A DNA stretch of 14,758 nucleotides, taken from assembly GCA_028280675.1 (NCBI GenBank), contig JANQLI010000240.1, positions 1 to 14,758 of the forward strand. The letters run 5' to 3'. Position 1 is the stretch's first letter; the number at the start of each line of letters is the position of its first letter. Positions 7,559-14,216 of this stretch are shown here, one piece after another. Origin of the DNA: Alphaproteobacteria bacterium. GTDB lineage: Bacteria > Pseudomonadota > Alphaproteobacteria > SMXP01. The position numbers and the translations under genes were made by a program. Below the pieces are notes generated by a model that searched no databases, was not told the origin of the DNA, and saw nothing but the letters and a program-made list of their open reading frames with translations.

Positions 7559-8395
7559 ATGATGCAATCTCTCAAAATTCTGAGTGCGTTAGCGCTTTCC
7601 GCATTTTTAATAGCTTGCGATCAGCAGGGAACGGAACCGTCATCACCCGCACCAACAAATACAGCCCCTGATAGTGTGGAGACGCCGGATATTGGCACAC
7701 CAGACGCAGCATCTGATCCTCTCCTCGCCCTGATCGATGAGGCGCTCGCCGATCCGCGCCGTCCAGAAGACGATAAGGCGCAAGACGCCAATCGCAAACC
7801 TGGGGCCGTAATTGCCCATGCGGGGACAAAGCCAGGTGATGTGGTGGCGGATATTGGCGCGGCGAGTGGCTATTACACACAAATCTTAAGCGCTGTGGTG
7901 GGTGAGACCGGAAAGGTTTATGCCTTTAACCCCAAACGGTTTGAACGTTTCTTTGGCGGGAAGGACCCTCTTGAACCGATTGTTGCCGCATATGGCAATG
8001 TTGTCGGTAGTATGGCGCCATTTCCTGAAATGTCTTTTCCCGAACCCCTTGATAGTGCGTATTTGATTTTGCTCTATCATGATACATTGATTGAGGATTT
8101 TGGCATTGATGCCGCAACATTGAATGCATTGGTGTTTGACGCCCTCAAGCCTGGCGGTATCTATGTGATTGTTGATCATAAAGCAGAAGAGAATACGGGC
8201 TTGCGTGATACGGCGACCTTGCATCGTATCGACGCACAAACGGTCAAAGAGGGTTTAATGGACGCTGGATTTGAATTTGTGGGTGAAAGTGATGCATTGG
8301 CGCATCCTGCGGACGACAAAACAAAGAACGTCTTTGACCCCACAGTGCGCCGTAAAACGGATCGTTTGATTTTTACGTTCCGAAAGCCGGAATAG
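7559..8395 (+). CDS. Lipoprotein with class I SAM-methyltransferase-like domain
   Basis: The 278-residue product begins with a lipoprotein signal peptide: a hydrophobic stretch ending in the lipobox LIAC, with Cys20 as the expected lipidated residue. A Pro/Thr/Ser-rich linker (about residues 21-52) follows. The rest resembles the predicted exported methyltransferases of the COG4798 type. Motif I is VVADIGAASGYYT (95-107), followed by GKVYAFNPKRFERFF and the LKPGGIYVIVDHKA strand. A SAM-dependent enzyme outside the cytoplasm is puzzling because SAM is not expected there, so the domain may bind something else. Translation may start at ATG 7559 or at the adjacent ATG 7562; GGAGGAG lies just upstream. 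The next gene starts 2 bases after its stop, so the pair is tightly coupled. The 121-base gap before it has no clear terminator. Confidence 0.85.
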   Translation: MMQSLKILSALALSAFLIACDQQGTEPSSPAPTNTAPDSVETPDIGTPDAASDPLLALIDEALADPRRPEDDKAQDANRKPGAVIAHAGTKPGDVVADIGAASGYYTQILSAVVGETGKVYAFNPKRFERFFGGKDPLEPIVAAYGNVVGSMAPFPEMSFPEPLDSAYLILLYHDTLIEDFGIDAATLNALVFDALKPGGIYVIVDHKAEENTGLRDTATLHRIDAQTVKEGLMDAGFEFVGESDALAHPADDKTKNVFDPTVRRKTDRLIFTFRKPE

Positions 8396-8397
8396 GC

Positions 8398-8790
8398 ATG
8401 ACAGAGCTTCATGTTGATCCACGTATCAAACCGCTCTTTGACGCCATTGTTACGAAAGACGACACCGCTCTTGGTGTGTGCCTAGCAGATGATGTTGTCT
8501 TTCGCCCGCCAACCTATTGGAAGGATTGGCAAGGGCGTGATGCCGCCGTCATGATCTTGTCAAACGTGATTGAAGTGTTTGACGATTTTCAGTATGTGCG
8601 TGTCTTTAATAACCATCCGCATTATGCCTTTGAGTTTCACGCGAAAGTGGGGGACCTCAATGCAGAAGGTGTCGATTTGCTTACTCTTGATGAAGACGGA
8701 CTTGTGACGGACTTCACCGTCGTGATGCGGCCCCTTAAAACGGTCCAGGTGCTCCGTGAAGAAATGGTGAAACGGCTTGGAGTCGGGTAA
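8398..8790 (+). CDS. NTF2/SnoaL-like small protein
   Basis: The 130-residue protein has the layout of the SnoaL/NTF2-like alpha+beta barrel. It has an N-terminal helix and the phrase LADDVVFRPPTYWKDWQGRD (residues 25-44), followed by a helix and then long beta strands ending in VDLLTLDEDGLVTDFTVVMRP. Such proteins act as isomerases, hydratases or binding proteins, and are common in steroid and aromatic degradation loci. The fold alone does not give the reaction. ATG 8398 is only 2 bases after the lipoprotein stop, indicating translational coupling. Its stop codon is separated by one base from the stop codon of the convergent GST gene, leaving no room for separate terminators. Confidence 0.8.
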   Translation: MTELHVDPRIKPLFDAIVTKDDTALGVCLADDVVFRPPTYWKDWQGRDAAVMILSNVIEVFDDFQYVRVFNNHPHYAFEFHAKVGDLNAEGVDLLTLDEDGLVTDFTVVMRPLKTVQVLREEMVKRLGVG

Positions 8791-8791
8791 G

Positions 8792-9460
8792 TTAACTGAC
8801 AATACGATACGCACCACCTTTTTCTAATGCTGTTTGATACGCCGGACGGGCGTGGATGCGCTCTAAGTAGCGCATGCATTTCGGACGCGTCTTGTTTAAC
8901 CCTCCGCGCGCAGCCGACGCTTCAAGCGGCAAGCTCATTTGGATGTCTGCAGCGCTAAAGCGGTCACCAGCAAACCACTCATGCTTTGCCAGATGTTGCT
9001 CACAGTAATCCAACATGCCATTGAGATTTGGCAGAATGAATGACGATTTGACACTCTTTGCGATGGCTTTGGCGATGGGACGGATGAAAAAGGGAGCATC
9101 GGTCTCCATACGATCAAAAATGAGTTTGAGCATTAATGGAGGCATAGCCGAGCCTTCGGCAAAGTGCAGCCATTCGCGGTAACGGATGTAGTCGGGTGTG
9201 AGGGCTGCAGGGCGGAACTCTGCTCCTGCATAGGTTTCGGCGAGATAGTCAATAATCGCACCGGATTCGATCAACGTGAGATTACCATCCGTCAAAATTG
9301 GCGCTTTGCCCAGCGGGTGAATTTTACGCAAGCTTTTCGGGGCCAGAAGTGTTTTTTTGTCACGGGTATAGAATTTAATCTCGTACTCCAGACCAAGTTC
9401 CTCAAGCAGCCATAGAATACGCTGTGAGCGGGAATTATTGAGATGGTGAACAGTAATCAT
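8792..9460 (-). CDS. Glutathione S-transferase family protein
   Basis: The 222-residue protein has the N-terminal thioredoxin-fold GST domain followed by an all-helical C-terminal domain. Visible motifs are HHLNNSRSQRILWLLEELGL at the active-site end (Ser10 or Ser12 may assist the glutathione thiol), HPLGKAPIL with the cis-proline, and IESGAIIDYL for glutathione binding. The C-terminal helical part includes EWFAGDRFSAADIQMSLPLE, the usual N-capping and hydrophobic-staple region. The frame is open to 9490, but ATG 9460 fits the family start MITVHHL and has GAGGG 5 bases upstream, so I use 9460. The likely role is glutathione conjugation, detoxification or isomerisation; the substrate is unknown. 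It is divergent from rluA and convergent with the NTF2-like gene. Confidence 0.92.
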   Translation of the reverse strand: MITVHHLNNSRSQRILWLLEELGLEYEIKFYTRDKKTLLAPKSLRKIHPLGKAPILTDGNLTLIESGAIIDYLAETYAGAEFRPAALTPDYIRYREWLHFAEGSAMPPLMLKLIFDRMETDAPFFIRPIAKAIAKSVKSSFILPNLNGMLDYCEQHLAKHEWFAGDRFSAADIQMSLPLEASAARGGLNKTRPKCMRYLERIHARPAYQTALEKGGAYRIVS

Positions 9461-9478
9461 GGTTCCCTCTTTCGCCGT

Positions 9479-9491
9479 CTTGTGGCACAAG
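9479..9491. promoter_or_regulatory. Perfect palindrome between the divergent GST and rluA genes
   Basis: CTTGTG and CACAAG flank a single central G, giving a perfect 6-1-6 inverted repeat. It lies 19 bases upstream of the GST start and 45 bases upstream of the rluA start. The 75-base divergent interval must hold both promoters, so this is a candidate operator. No regulator is encoded nearby. Confidence 0.35.
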
Positions 9492-9535
9492 CCATTGAGT
9501 GTAGTCGAGTTACGTGAGAAGCGCTACGTTCGATC

Positions 9536-10189
9536 ATGTTGCAAACTTATGCCCCGCCTGTTGAGCCATATCTTTCAGTGCTTGCTGAGGACGATGATTA
9601 TATCGTGCTGAATAAGCCATCTGGTTTACTCTCCGTGCCAGGAAAATACGATCACCTCAAGGATTGTTTAGAGGCGCGTGTTCAGGAGAAATATCCAAGC
9701 GCGACGACGATCCACCGCCTGGATATGGATACTTCAGGCGTCATTGTCATGGCGTTGACGCCGCACGGGCATCGTCATATTGGCCAACAATTTGAGAAAC
9801 GCCGTACACAGAAAGTCTACCAAGCGCGGGTGTTTGGGGTGATGGCGCAGGACGAGGGAGTCATTGATCTTCCATTGCGGTGTGACTGGCCGAATCGGCC
9901 GAAGCAGATGGTTGATCATGAATTGGGACGGAAAGCCATAACCCGTTGGCAGGTTATAGGGCGTGAAGAGGCGGTGACGCGTGTGGCGCTTTTTCCGGAG
10001 ACGGGACGATCTCATCAATTGCGCGTGCATATGCTGGAACTTGGTCATCCCATTTTAGGCGATAATTTTTACGCTCCGGAAAAGGCGAAAGTGGGGGTTG
10101 AGCGTTTGCAACTTCATGCGGAACGCCTCAGCTTCATGCATCCACGTTGCAAAAAGGTGATGAACTATGAGGCGTCTTGTCCCTTTTAA
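9536..10189 (+). CDS. rluA: RluA-type 23S rRNA/tRNA pseudouridine synthase
   Basis: RluA converts uridine to pseudouridine in 23S rRNA (U746) and some tRNAs (U32) in E. coli. The 217-residue product is almost the same length as E. coli RluA (219) and lacks an S4 domain, as RluA does. The catalytic motif HRLDMDTSG is at residues 60-68 with Asp63 as nucleophile. NKPSGLLSVPG near the N-terminus, LPLRCDWPNRPKQMV, and TGRSHQLRVHMLELGHPILGD complete the RluA signature. ATG 9536 gives the family start (QTYAPPVEPYL) but has only a weak upstream RBS. The last 63 bases recur in diverged form behind the RTX gene (11616-11678), and no clear terminator follows the rluA stop. The 3' end of this gene may therefore have been replaced or duplicated when the RTX gene arrived. 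Confidence 0.95.
   Translation: MLQTYAPPVEPYLSVLAEDDDYIVLNKPSGLLSVPGKYDHLKDCLEARVQEKYPSATTIHRLDMDTSGVIVMALTPHGHRHIGQQFEKRRTQKVYQARVFGVMAQDEGVIDLPLRCDWPNRPKQMVDHELGRKAITRWQVIGREEAVTRVALFPETGRSHQLRVHMLELGHPILGDNFYAPEKAKVGVERLQLHAERLSFMHPRCKKVMNYEASCPF
10127..10189 (+). repeat. Direct repeat copy 1: 3' end of rluA
   Basis: The last 20 codons and the stop of rluA (ending SFMHPRCKKVMNYEASCPF). By hand alignment without gaps it matches 11616-11678 at 46 of 63 positions. Many differences are synonymous, and both copies keep the frame and the stop. Confidence 0.85.
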
Positions 10190-10254
10190 ATGAGGAATGC
10201 CTGCCAGTGTCTGAGTCAAATGAGTTGCGGAGTTACATACGCCTGTAGTATAAG

Positions 10255-10283
10255 TTGCTTTTGTTATGGTAATGCATTTTAAA
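10255..10283 (+). promoter_or_regulatory. Candidate promoter of the RTX gene
   Basis: TTGCTT (10255-10260), a 17-base spacer and TTTAAA (10278-10283) form a plausible sigma70-type promoter ending 25 bases before the ATG at 10309. The run of Gs at 10297-10302 would serve as RBS. A palindrome, GCATTT-T-AAATGC (10274-10286), overlaps the -10 and could be an operator. An alternative pair, TTGCGG-18-TATAAG, lies just upstream. Confidence 0.4.
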
Positions 10284-10308
10284 TGCTGCGTTTATTGGGG
10301 GGTAATTA

Positions 10309-11577
10309 ATGGCCGTTATAGATGGAACAGAAGTGGGGGAAGAATTAGACGGTACGTCGGGTTTTGACACAATTACCGGATTTGGCGGTAATGACACGCT
10401 TAACGGTTTAGCTGGGAACGATTTGCTGATTGGTGGACTCGGCAATGATATGCTGTTCGGCAATGCTGGATATGACAGCCTTGAAGGCGGTGCAGGTCCG
10501 GATACGCTGGATGGCGGGTCAGATTATGACCAGGCAATCTATGAAAATGACACGGCAGCCGTCACAATCAACCTCAAAACATCAAGTGCCATTGATGGTA
10601 GTGGGGCTACTGATAGCCTTATCAGTATTGAGCGGGCTACCGGATCGAATTTCAATGATACGTTGCTTGGTGATGCCAATGACAATCGACTCTATGGTCG
10701 ATCTGGTGATGATTGGCTTCAAGGTGTTAGTGGTGATGATACGCACTATGGTGAGGCTGGCAATGACACTCTTTATGGTAACGCAGGTAATGATTACCTT
10801 GATGGCGGAGGCGATAACGATAAAATTTTCGGCGGTGAAGGTAATGATAGTTTATTTGGCGAGTTCGGTGATGACACTCTTATTGGCGGAAACGGGAATG
10901 ACTCACTTTACGGATATGTCGATAACGATAGCCTAAAAGGCGGAAGCGGTGATGACGACCTGCTAGCCCATTATGGTGATGACACTCTTGTTGGAGGATG
11001 GGGTCAAGATAGGTTACTTGGCGACCGTGGAAACGATCTCATTTATGCTGGTGATCATGCTGATCGCGCTTTTGGGGGTGCAGGCAATGATACAATATTT
11101 GGTGCGCGTGGGAATGACATTTTAAATGGCGATAACGACAATGACAGTGTTGCGGGTCATAAAGGTAATGATACGGTGTCTGGGGGAAACGGCAACGATA
11201 CGATCAAGGGCGATGTAGGCAATGATAGCCTTGACGGTGAAGGCGGCGATGATGTCTTGGTTGGTGGCTTAGGAAATGACACGCTTGATGCAGGCGCTGG
11301 TGACGATACGATATACGGGAACCTTGGTGACGATGAAATCCGTTTTTTGCAAGCAGACGGCGTAGATGTAGTCAGAGGGTTTCAAGCTGGTGCTGGGAGC
11401 GAGGATTTCATCCGGTTTACATTTATGCCAGACCATTTAGATACTTTTGCTGAGATTATGGCAGTAACTGCTGATGTTAACGGTCATGCAGTGATAGATT
11501 TAGGGTCGGGAAATACTATAACACTAGTCGGCGTGACAAAAGCGAGTCTACATGCCGATGATTTTCTGTTTTTGTGA
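10309..11577 (+). CDS. RTX-type calcium-binding repeat protein, probably type I secreted
   Basis: The 422-residue protein is made almost entirely of glycine/aspartate-rich nonapeptides (GGxGNDxLx type) that form Ca2+-binding parallel beta-rolls outside the cell. A first array covers about residues 25-75. A linker typical of such proteins follows (about 76-113, with AVTINLKTSSA and SIERATGSNFNDTL), then a second array at about 114-345. The C-terminal 75 residues end in ITLVGVTKASLHADDFLFL, the usual uncleaved type I secretion signal region. No enzymatic, adhesive or toxin domain is visible, and no ABC exporter, membrane fusion protein or TolC gene is in the window. Start ATG 10309 has a G-run RBS and no N-terminal signal peptide, as expected for type I export. 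Codon use is more AT-rich (GGT, AAT, GAT, ATA) than in flanking genes. The gene is bracketed by two copies of the rluA tail, suggesting acquisition. Confidence 0.93.
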   Translation: MAVIDGTEVGEELDGTSGFDTITGFGGNDTLNGLAGNDLLIGGLGNDMLFGNAGYDSLEGGAGPDTLDGGSDYDQAIYENDTAAVTINLKTSSAIDGSGATDSLISIERATGSNFNDTLLGDANDNRLYGRSGDDWLQGVSGDDTHYGEAGNDTLYGNAGNDYLDGGGDNDKIFGGEGNDSLFGEFGDDTLIGGNGNDSLYGYVDNDSLKGGSGDDDLLAHYGDDTLVGGWGQDRLLGDRGNDLIYAGDHADRAFGGAGNDTIFGARGNDILNGDNDNDSVAGHKGNDTVSGGNGNDTIKGDVGNDSLDGEGGDDVLVGGLGNDTLDAGAGDDTIYGNLGDDEIRFLQADGVDVVRGFQAGAGSEDFIRFTFMPDHLDTFAEIMAVTADVNGHAVIDLGSGNTITLVGVTKASLHADDFLFL

Positions 11578-11590
11578 GTGATTGCAGTGA

Positions 11591-11618
11591 TCGAAGCAGG
11601 GCTCTTCGAAACTTTTTT
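11591..11618 (+). terminator. Candidate intrinsic terminator of the RTX gene
   Basis: TCGAAG (11591-11596) pairs with CTTCGA (11604-11609) over a 7-base loop. AAC and six Ts follow (11613-11618). The stem is short, but its position 14 bases after the RTX stop and the T-run fit a terminator. Its T-run touches the start of the rluA tail fragment. Confidence 0.5.
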
Positions 11619-11678
11619 AGTTTCATGCATCCGCGCCGCAAAGAGGTGATGACGTATCGGGCTGATGTGCCCTTTTAA
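11616..11678 (+). pseudogene. Detached rluA 3'-end fragment (direct repeat copy 2)
   Basis: Reading SFMHPRRKEVMTYRADVPF and then TAA, this stretch matches the last codons of rluA (SFMHPRCKKVMNYEASCPF, TAA). Identity is 46 of 63 bases by hand, and differences concentrate at third codon positions and in the last few residues. No start codon or upstream rluA sequence accompanies it, so it is a remnant. It may be the original host rluA tail displaced when the RTX gene was inserted with its own rluA tail, or a tail carried in at the far end of the incoming DNA. Confidence 0.78.
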
Positions 11679-11757
11679 GTTTCCGCGAGGCGTCTATTAG
11701 TCTAAGTTTCGTTGAAGATCGTATCAGCATAAATAGCTCGACGTTACGAGAGGTACA

Positions 11758-11847
11758 ATGACCAACCAAACGCGCACAGTCTTATTTATTTGCGGTGTTC
11801 TCCTGATCATCACACTTATTATCTTTCCAGTCATGCACTATTGGTAA
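11758..11847 (+). CDS. 29-residue single-pass membrane peptide
   Basis: A short reading frame, MTNQTRTVLFICGVLLIITL then IIFPVMHYW and TAA, encodes a polar N-terminus followed by one hydrophobic segment (about residues 8-26). GAGAGG lies 5 bases upstream of the ATG. RBS, membrane-helix composition and a stop 6 bases from the convergent amidase stop support a real small gene. I do not recognise it. Small membrane proteins of this size often modulate a larger membrane complex, but no partner can be assigned. Confidence 0.55.
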   Translation: MTNQTRTVLFICGVLLIITLIIFPVMHYW

Positions 11848-11853
11848 GCGGTG

Positions 11854-13008
11854 TTAACGCCGATTGTGTGAGCGTTGCTCGGCTTCCTCAACACGGCCTT
11901 TGACCTCGGGGTCTTCTTCAAAAGGTTCCCATCCCGGAGGAGCCGTATAAATGCCCCATTCCACCATTTTATTGACCTGAATTTTCACCAGCTCATGCTG
12001 TTGTTCTTCAGTCAGCGGAGGCTTGTCCATCGCGAGATTGCGCGGGTAAATACCGCCCTTGGCCATCATGGCGTCGTAGATGACTTTATATTCTTCGACA
12101 CGCATGTCTTTGGCCAAGTTCTGCCATTGGCCGCGCACACGGAAATCGCGCAAGCCATCAATGTTGATAATGCCGCTGACCAGTGTTTCGCCAGGGCCTT
12201 TGTATTCCGAGATAATATTGCCGCGATAATCGATAATATTGCTGCGCCCACATGACATCAGGTGATCTTCGCTGCCTGGCATATAAATACCACCAATATT
12301 CGGGGCCAGGACGTAAGCCGTATTGAAGATCGCATGAGATTTATTTTGAATCTCATGCATGTTGTTGCCCATCCAAGGTTCAGGATATTGCGTGCGGTAA
12401 ATCACTTCCGCGCCGTTCATGGCAAGTCCGCGGGCTGCTTCCGGATATGATCCTTCAGCACAGATCAGCATGCCCAAATTTCCAATATCGGTTTTGGCGA
12501 CGGGATAGAGCGCCTCATGCAGCTTGACCGGATCATCGCCATAGAGGTCCAAATAATGATCCCAGATGTCACTTGGCGCGGTGTTAGTCTCTTTTTGATA
12601 AAAAGACGTCTTATAGTGTTTCAGGATCATCTCCCCATTGGGGTCCATGATAAATCCAATATTAAATATCCGGTCTGGGAAGAAATCAGGATCTTTCGCC
12701 ACCATTTGGGCCATCAAATAGACGCCAAACGTTTTGGCATATTGGCCGAGAACTTGTGTTTCCGGTCCACCGACTTCAGGGATGACCGTGTTATAGAGCT
12801 CAAGGTGTTTGTCACCGCCTGCCAGGCACCAGCCGCCTATGCCCCCCTCAGAAATCGCCACCAGCTTGACGGGCAAATCGAGGGGACAATTCCACATCGC
12901 ATAGCCGATGGATGTGCCGAGGCGTTCAATATCCCGCATGTAATCATCGCGGGTTGTCGCCATATGTGAGATGTTTTGGATGCCAACGGCGGAATATTGC
13001 AGAACCAT
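11854..13008 (-). CDS. Aliphatic amidase-like nitrilase superfamily hydrolase, intact catalytic triad
   Basis: This 384-residue cytoplasmic C-N hydrolase should split an amide (or possibly a nitrile) through a cysteine thioester. The triad is complete: Glu54 (AISEGGIGG), Lys133 (KHYKTSF) and Cys183 (LICAEGSYPEAARG), with Glu140 likely matching the extra glutamate of AmiE. Motifs GLAMNGAEVIYRTQYPEPW and HAIFNTAYVLAPNIGG resemble AmiE/AmiF-type amidases, and also closely match the Cys-less homologue at 5407-6471. A charged C-terminal tail (about residues 340-384) extends beyond the core. ATG 13008 has AGAGG 9 bases upstream. It faces the membrane protein gene across a 272-base divergent region. 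Substrate is unknown; aliphatic amides or formamide are family possibilities. Confidence 0.9.
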   Translation of the reverse strand: MVLQYSAVGIQNISHMATTRDDYMRDIERLGTSIGYAMWNCPLDLPVKLVAISEGGIGGWCLAGGDKHLELYNTVIPEVGGPETQVLGQYAKTFGVYLMAQMVAKDPDFFPDRIFNIGFIMDPNGEMILKHYKTSFYQKETNTAPSDIWDHYLDLYGDDPVKLHEALYPVAKTDIGNLGMLICAEGSYPEAARGLAMNGAEVIYRTQYPEPWMGNNMHEIQNKSHAIFNTAYVLAPNIGGIYMPGSEDHLMSCGRSNIIDYRGNIISEYKGPGETLVSGIINIDGLRDFRVRGQWQNLAKDMRVEEYKVIYDAMMAKGGIYPRNLAMDKPPLTEEQQHELVKIQVNKMVEWGIYTAPPGWEPFEEDPEVKGRVEEAEQRSHNRR

Positions 13009-13280
13009 AATCGAAGTCCTCTCACAGGGGTGGTCTTTTGAAGGGCAATGTAAGGGGCCGCTCCAAGAAGTGTTGTTTCAAACTCCTTAACTGTCCGGGC
13101 TTCGGATAAAAGCCTTTTGCCCGTCTGGGAAAAGCTGAGAATAGCGGCAATAAAGAGCCGTGACGAGCGCAGCGAAGTTGCAGGGTTCATTTTTACTCAA
13201 AAGTCGCTAAGCTCTTTGAATAACGCGATGATTCCAGGTGGTCACAAGAGCGCCGGATCAATCGGCTAGGGAGAGCGCAC
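13009..13280. other. Divergent intergenic region between amidase and membrane protein genes
   Basis: No convincing gene is seen here. A weak dyad, CGGGC (13096-13100)/GCCCG (13119-13123), with an inner palindrome AAAAG-C-CTTTT (13109-13119), lies in what would be the amidase leader or promoter. The region must contain two divergent promoters, but I could not assign -35/-10 pairs with confidence. Confidence 0.4.
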
Positions 13281-13955
13281 ATGGATATGTTTGAACCGCA
13301 ATTATTTTGGAAATTTGTGCACATTTTGATGCTGACCTTCTGGCTTGGCACAGATATGGGCGTGATGCTGGCGACCAAGAAATCAGCCGATCCAACCTTG
13401 TCGCCTGAAACGCGCTTTAAGATGGTCGAGATGGCGCTGATGATTGAGCTGCTGCCACGCTTTATGTGGACCTTCGCGTTTGCGTTTGGCGTGCATCTTG
13501 GGCAAGCGACCGGCTATCTTGATGTCAGCGATACCGCCATTGTGGTTGTGTGGGCCATTACCGCTGTGATCTTAGTGACCAATGTGGGCAGCGCCTTTTT
13601 GATTGGTAAGCCCTTGGGTGAGAAACTGGTGAAGATCAACAATTATGTCGTGCCTGTGTTTGGAGCAGGGATTATCCTCCTCGCTGTTTTGTCGTTAATG
13701 GGCGCAGGGCCGGTGATGGAAACCTGGCTGGCGGTCAAACTGATTATCTTTGGGATTATCAATATTACAGCCATTAGCATTCTGTGGGTGTTTGAACCTG
13801 CCTTTGTCTATTACATCCGACTGCTGGAAGAAGGCAGTACACCAGAGATTGAAAAAGGCATTAAAGACGGCGTCGCAAAGACCCTGATTCCTGTCTACAC
13901 CACATATATATTGATCGCCGTGGTGGCGTATTTCGGCGTGTTTAAGCCTCTCTAA
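13281..13955 (+). CDS. Six-helix integral membrane protein, possibly HemJ/CopD-like
   Basis: The 224-residue protein has about six hydrophobic segments (near residues 8-30, 50-72, 85-108, 122-142, 148-170 and 202-221) and few charged residues between them. The first helix, WKFVHILMLTFWLGTDMGVM, has a His (H14) and Trp-Leu-Gly arrangement like the haem-associated first helix of HemJ/CopD/DUF2269-type proteins. A second His (H72) lies at the end of helix 2. The helix-1 similarity is suggestive only; a b-haem electron carrier or a transporter subunit is possible. ATG 13281 follows GGGAGAG at 5-6 bases. A strong terminator 27 bases after the stop ends the transcript. It is divergent from the intact amidase gene, so it may act in the same pathway. 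Confidence 0.75.
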   Translation: MDMFEPQLFWKFVHILMLTFWLGTDMGVMLATKKSADPTLSPETRFKMVEMALMIELLPRFMWTFAFAFGVHLGQATGYLDVSDTAIVVVWAITAVILVTNVGSAFLIGKPLGEKLVKINNYVVPVFGAGIILLAVLSLMGAGPVMETWLAVKLIIFGIINITAISILWVFEPAFVYYIRLLEEGSTPEIEKGIKDGVAKTLIPVYTTYILIAVVAYFGVFKPL

Positions 13956-13981
13956 GCGGCATCTGAGGAGCTCCATCAATT

Positions 13982-14013
13982 AAGGCCTGCCATCTTTGTG
14001 TGGCGGGCCTTTT
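13982..14013 (+). terminator. Strong intrinsic terminator after the membrane protein gene
   Basis: AAGGCCTGCCA (13982-13992) pairs with TGGCGGGCCTT (14001-14011) over an 8-base loop: 11 base pairs with one T-G wobble, ending in four Ts (14010-14013). It lies 27 bases after the stop at 13955. Confidence 0.85.
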
Positions 14014-14036
14014 GAATGCACCCGCATCGCCGTCCT

Positions 14037-14061
14037 GCACTATCCGATCTTCGGACAGTGC
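14037..14061. repeat. Stable hairpin in the intergenic region upstream of the small acidic protein gene
   Basis: GCACTATCCGA (14037-14047) pairs with TCGGACAGTGC (14051-14061) around TCT, with one A/C mismatch. No T-run follows directly, so it is a second dyad rather than a clear terminator. Downstream, an extended -10-like TGTTAGAAT (14113-14121) may be a promoter for the gene at 14217, but no good -35 is seen. Confidence 0.5.
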
Positions 14062-14216
14062 GTGGCAATTTGATGCGCGCCGCCCAGTTTTCGATGTTTT
14101 TTTGCGCGGGCTTGTTAGAATAGCCCCACTGCAGAGGCGGGAAAGAAAAAGGCCAAAGGCCCATCATCACGCCCTGTTATTCACTGTGTGACGCACCGAA
14201 AAGAAAGACGTCGATT

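Noticed and set aside
9461..9490. Ten-residue N-terminal extension of the GST
   Set aside because: ATG 9460 has a GAGGG RBS and gives the standard GST start; the upstream ATG falls in the palindrome and lacks an RBS.
10380..11340. Short regularly spaced repeats that might suggest a CRISPR array or satellite
   Set aside because: The period is 27 bases in frame, with coding variation that preserves Gly-Asn/Asp-Asp nonapeptides; it is the RTX coding repeat.
9536..11700. Insertion sequence or integrase responsible for the RTX insertion
   Set aside because: No transposase, integrase or terminal inverted repeats are seen around the RTX gene; only the rluA tail duplication is visible.
12837..13190. 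Minus-strand frame of 117 codons covering the amidase leader
   Set aside because: Its 3' half overlaps the amidase N-terminus in another frame and it shows no family features. The intergenic half could not be supported as a gene.
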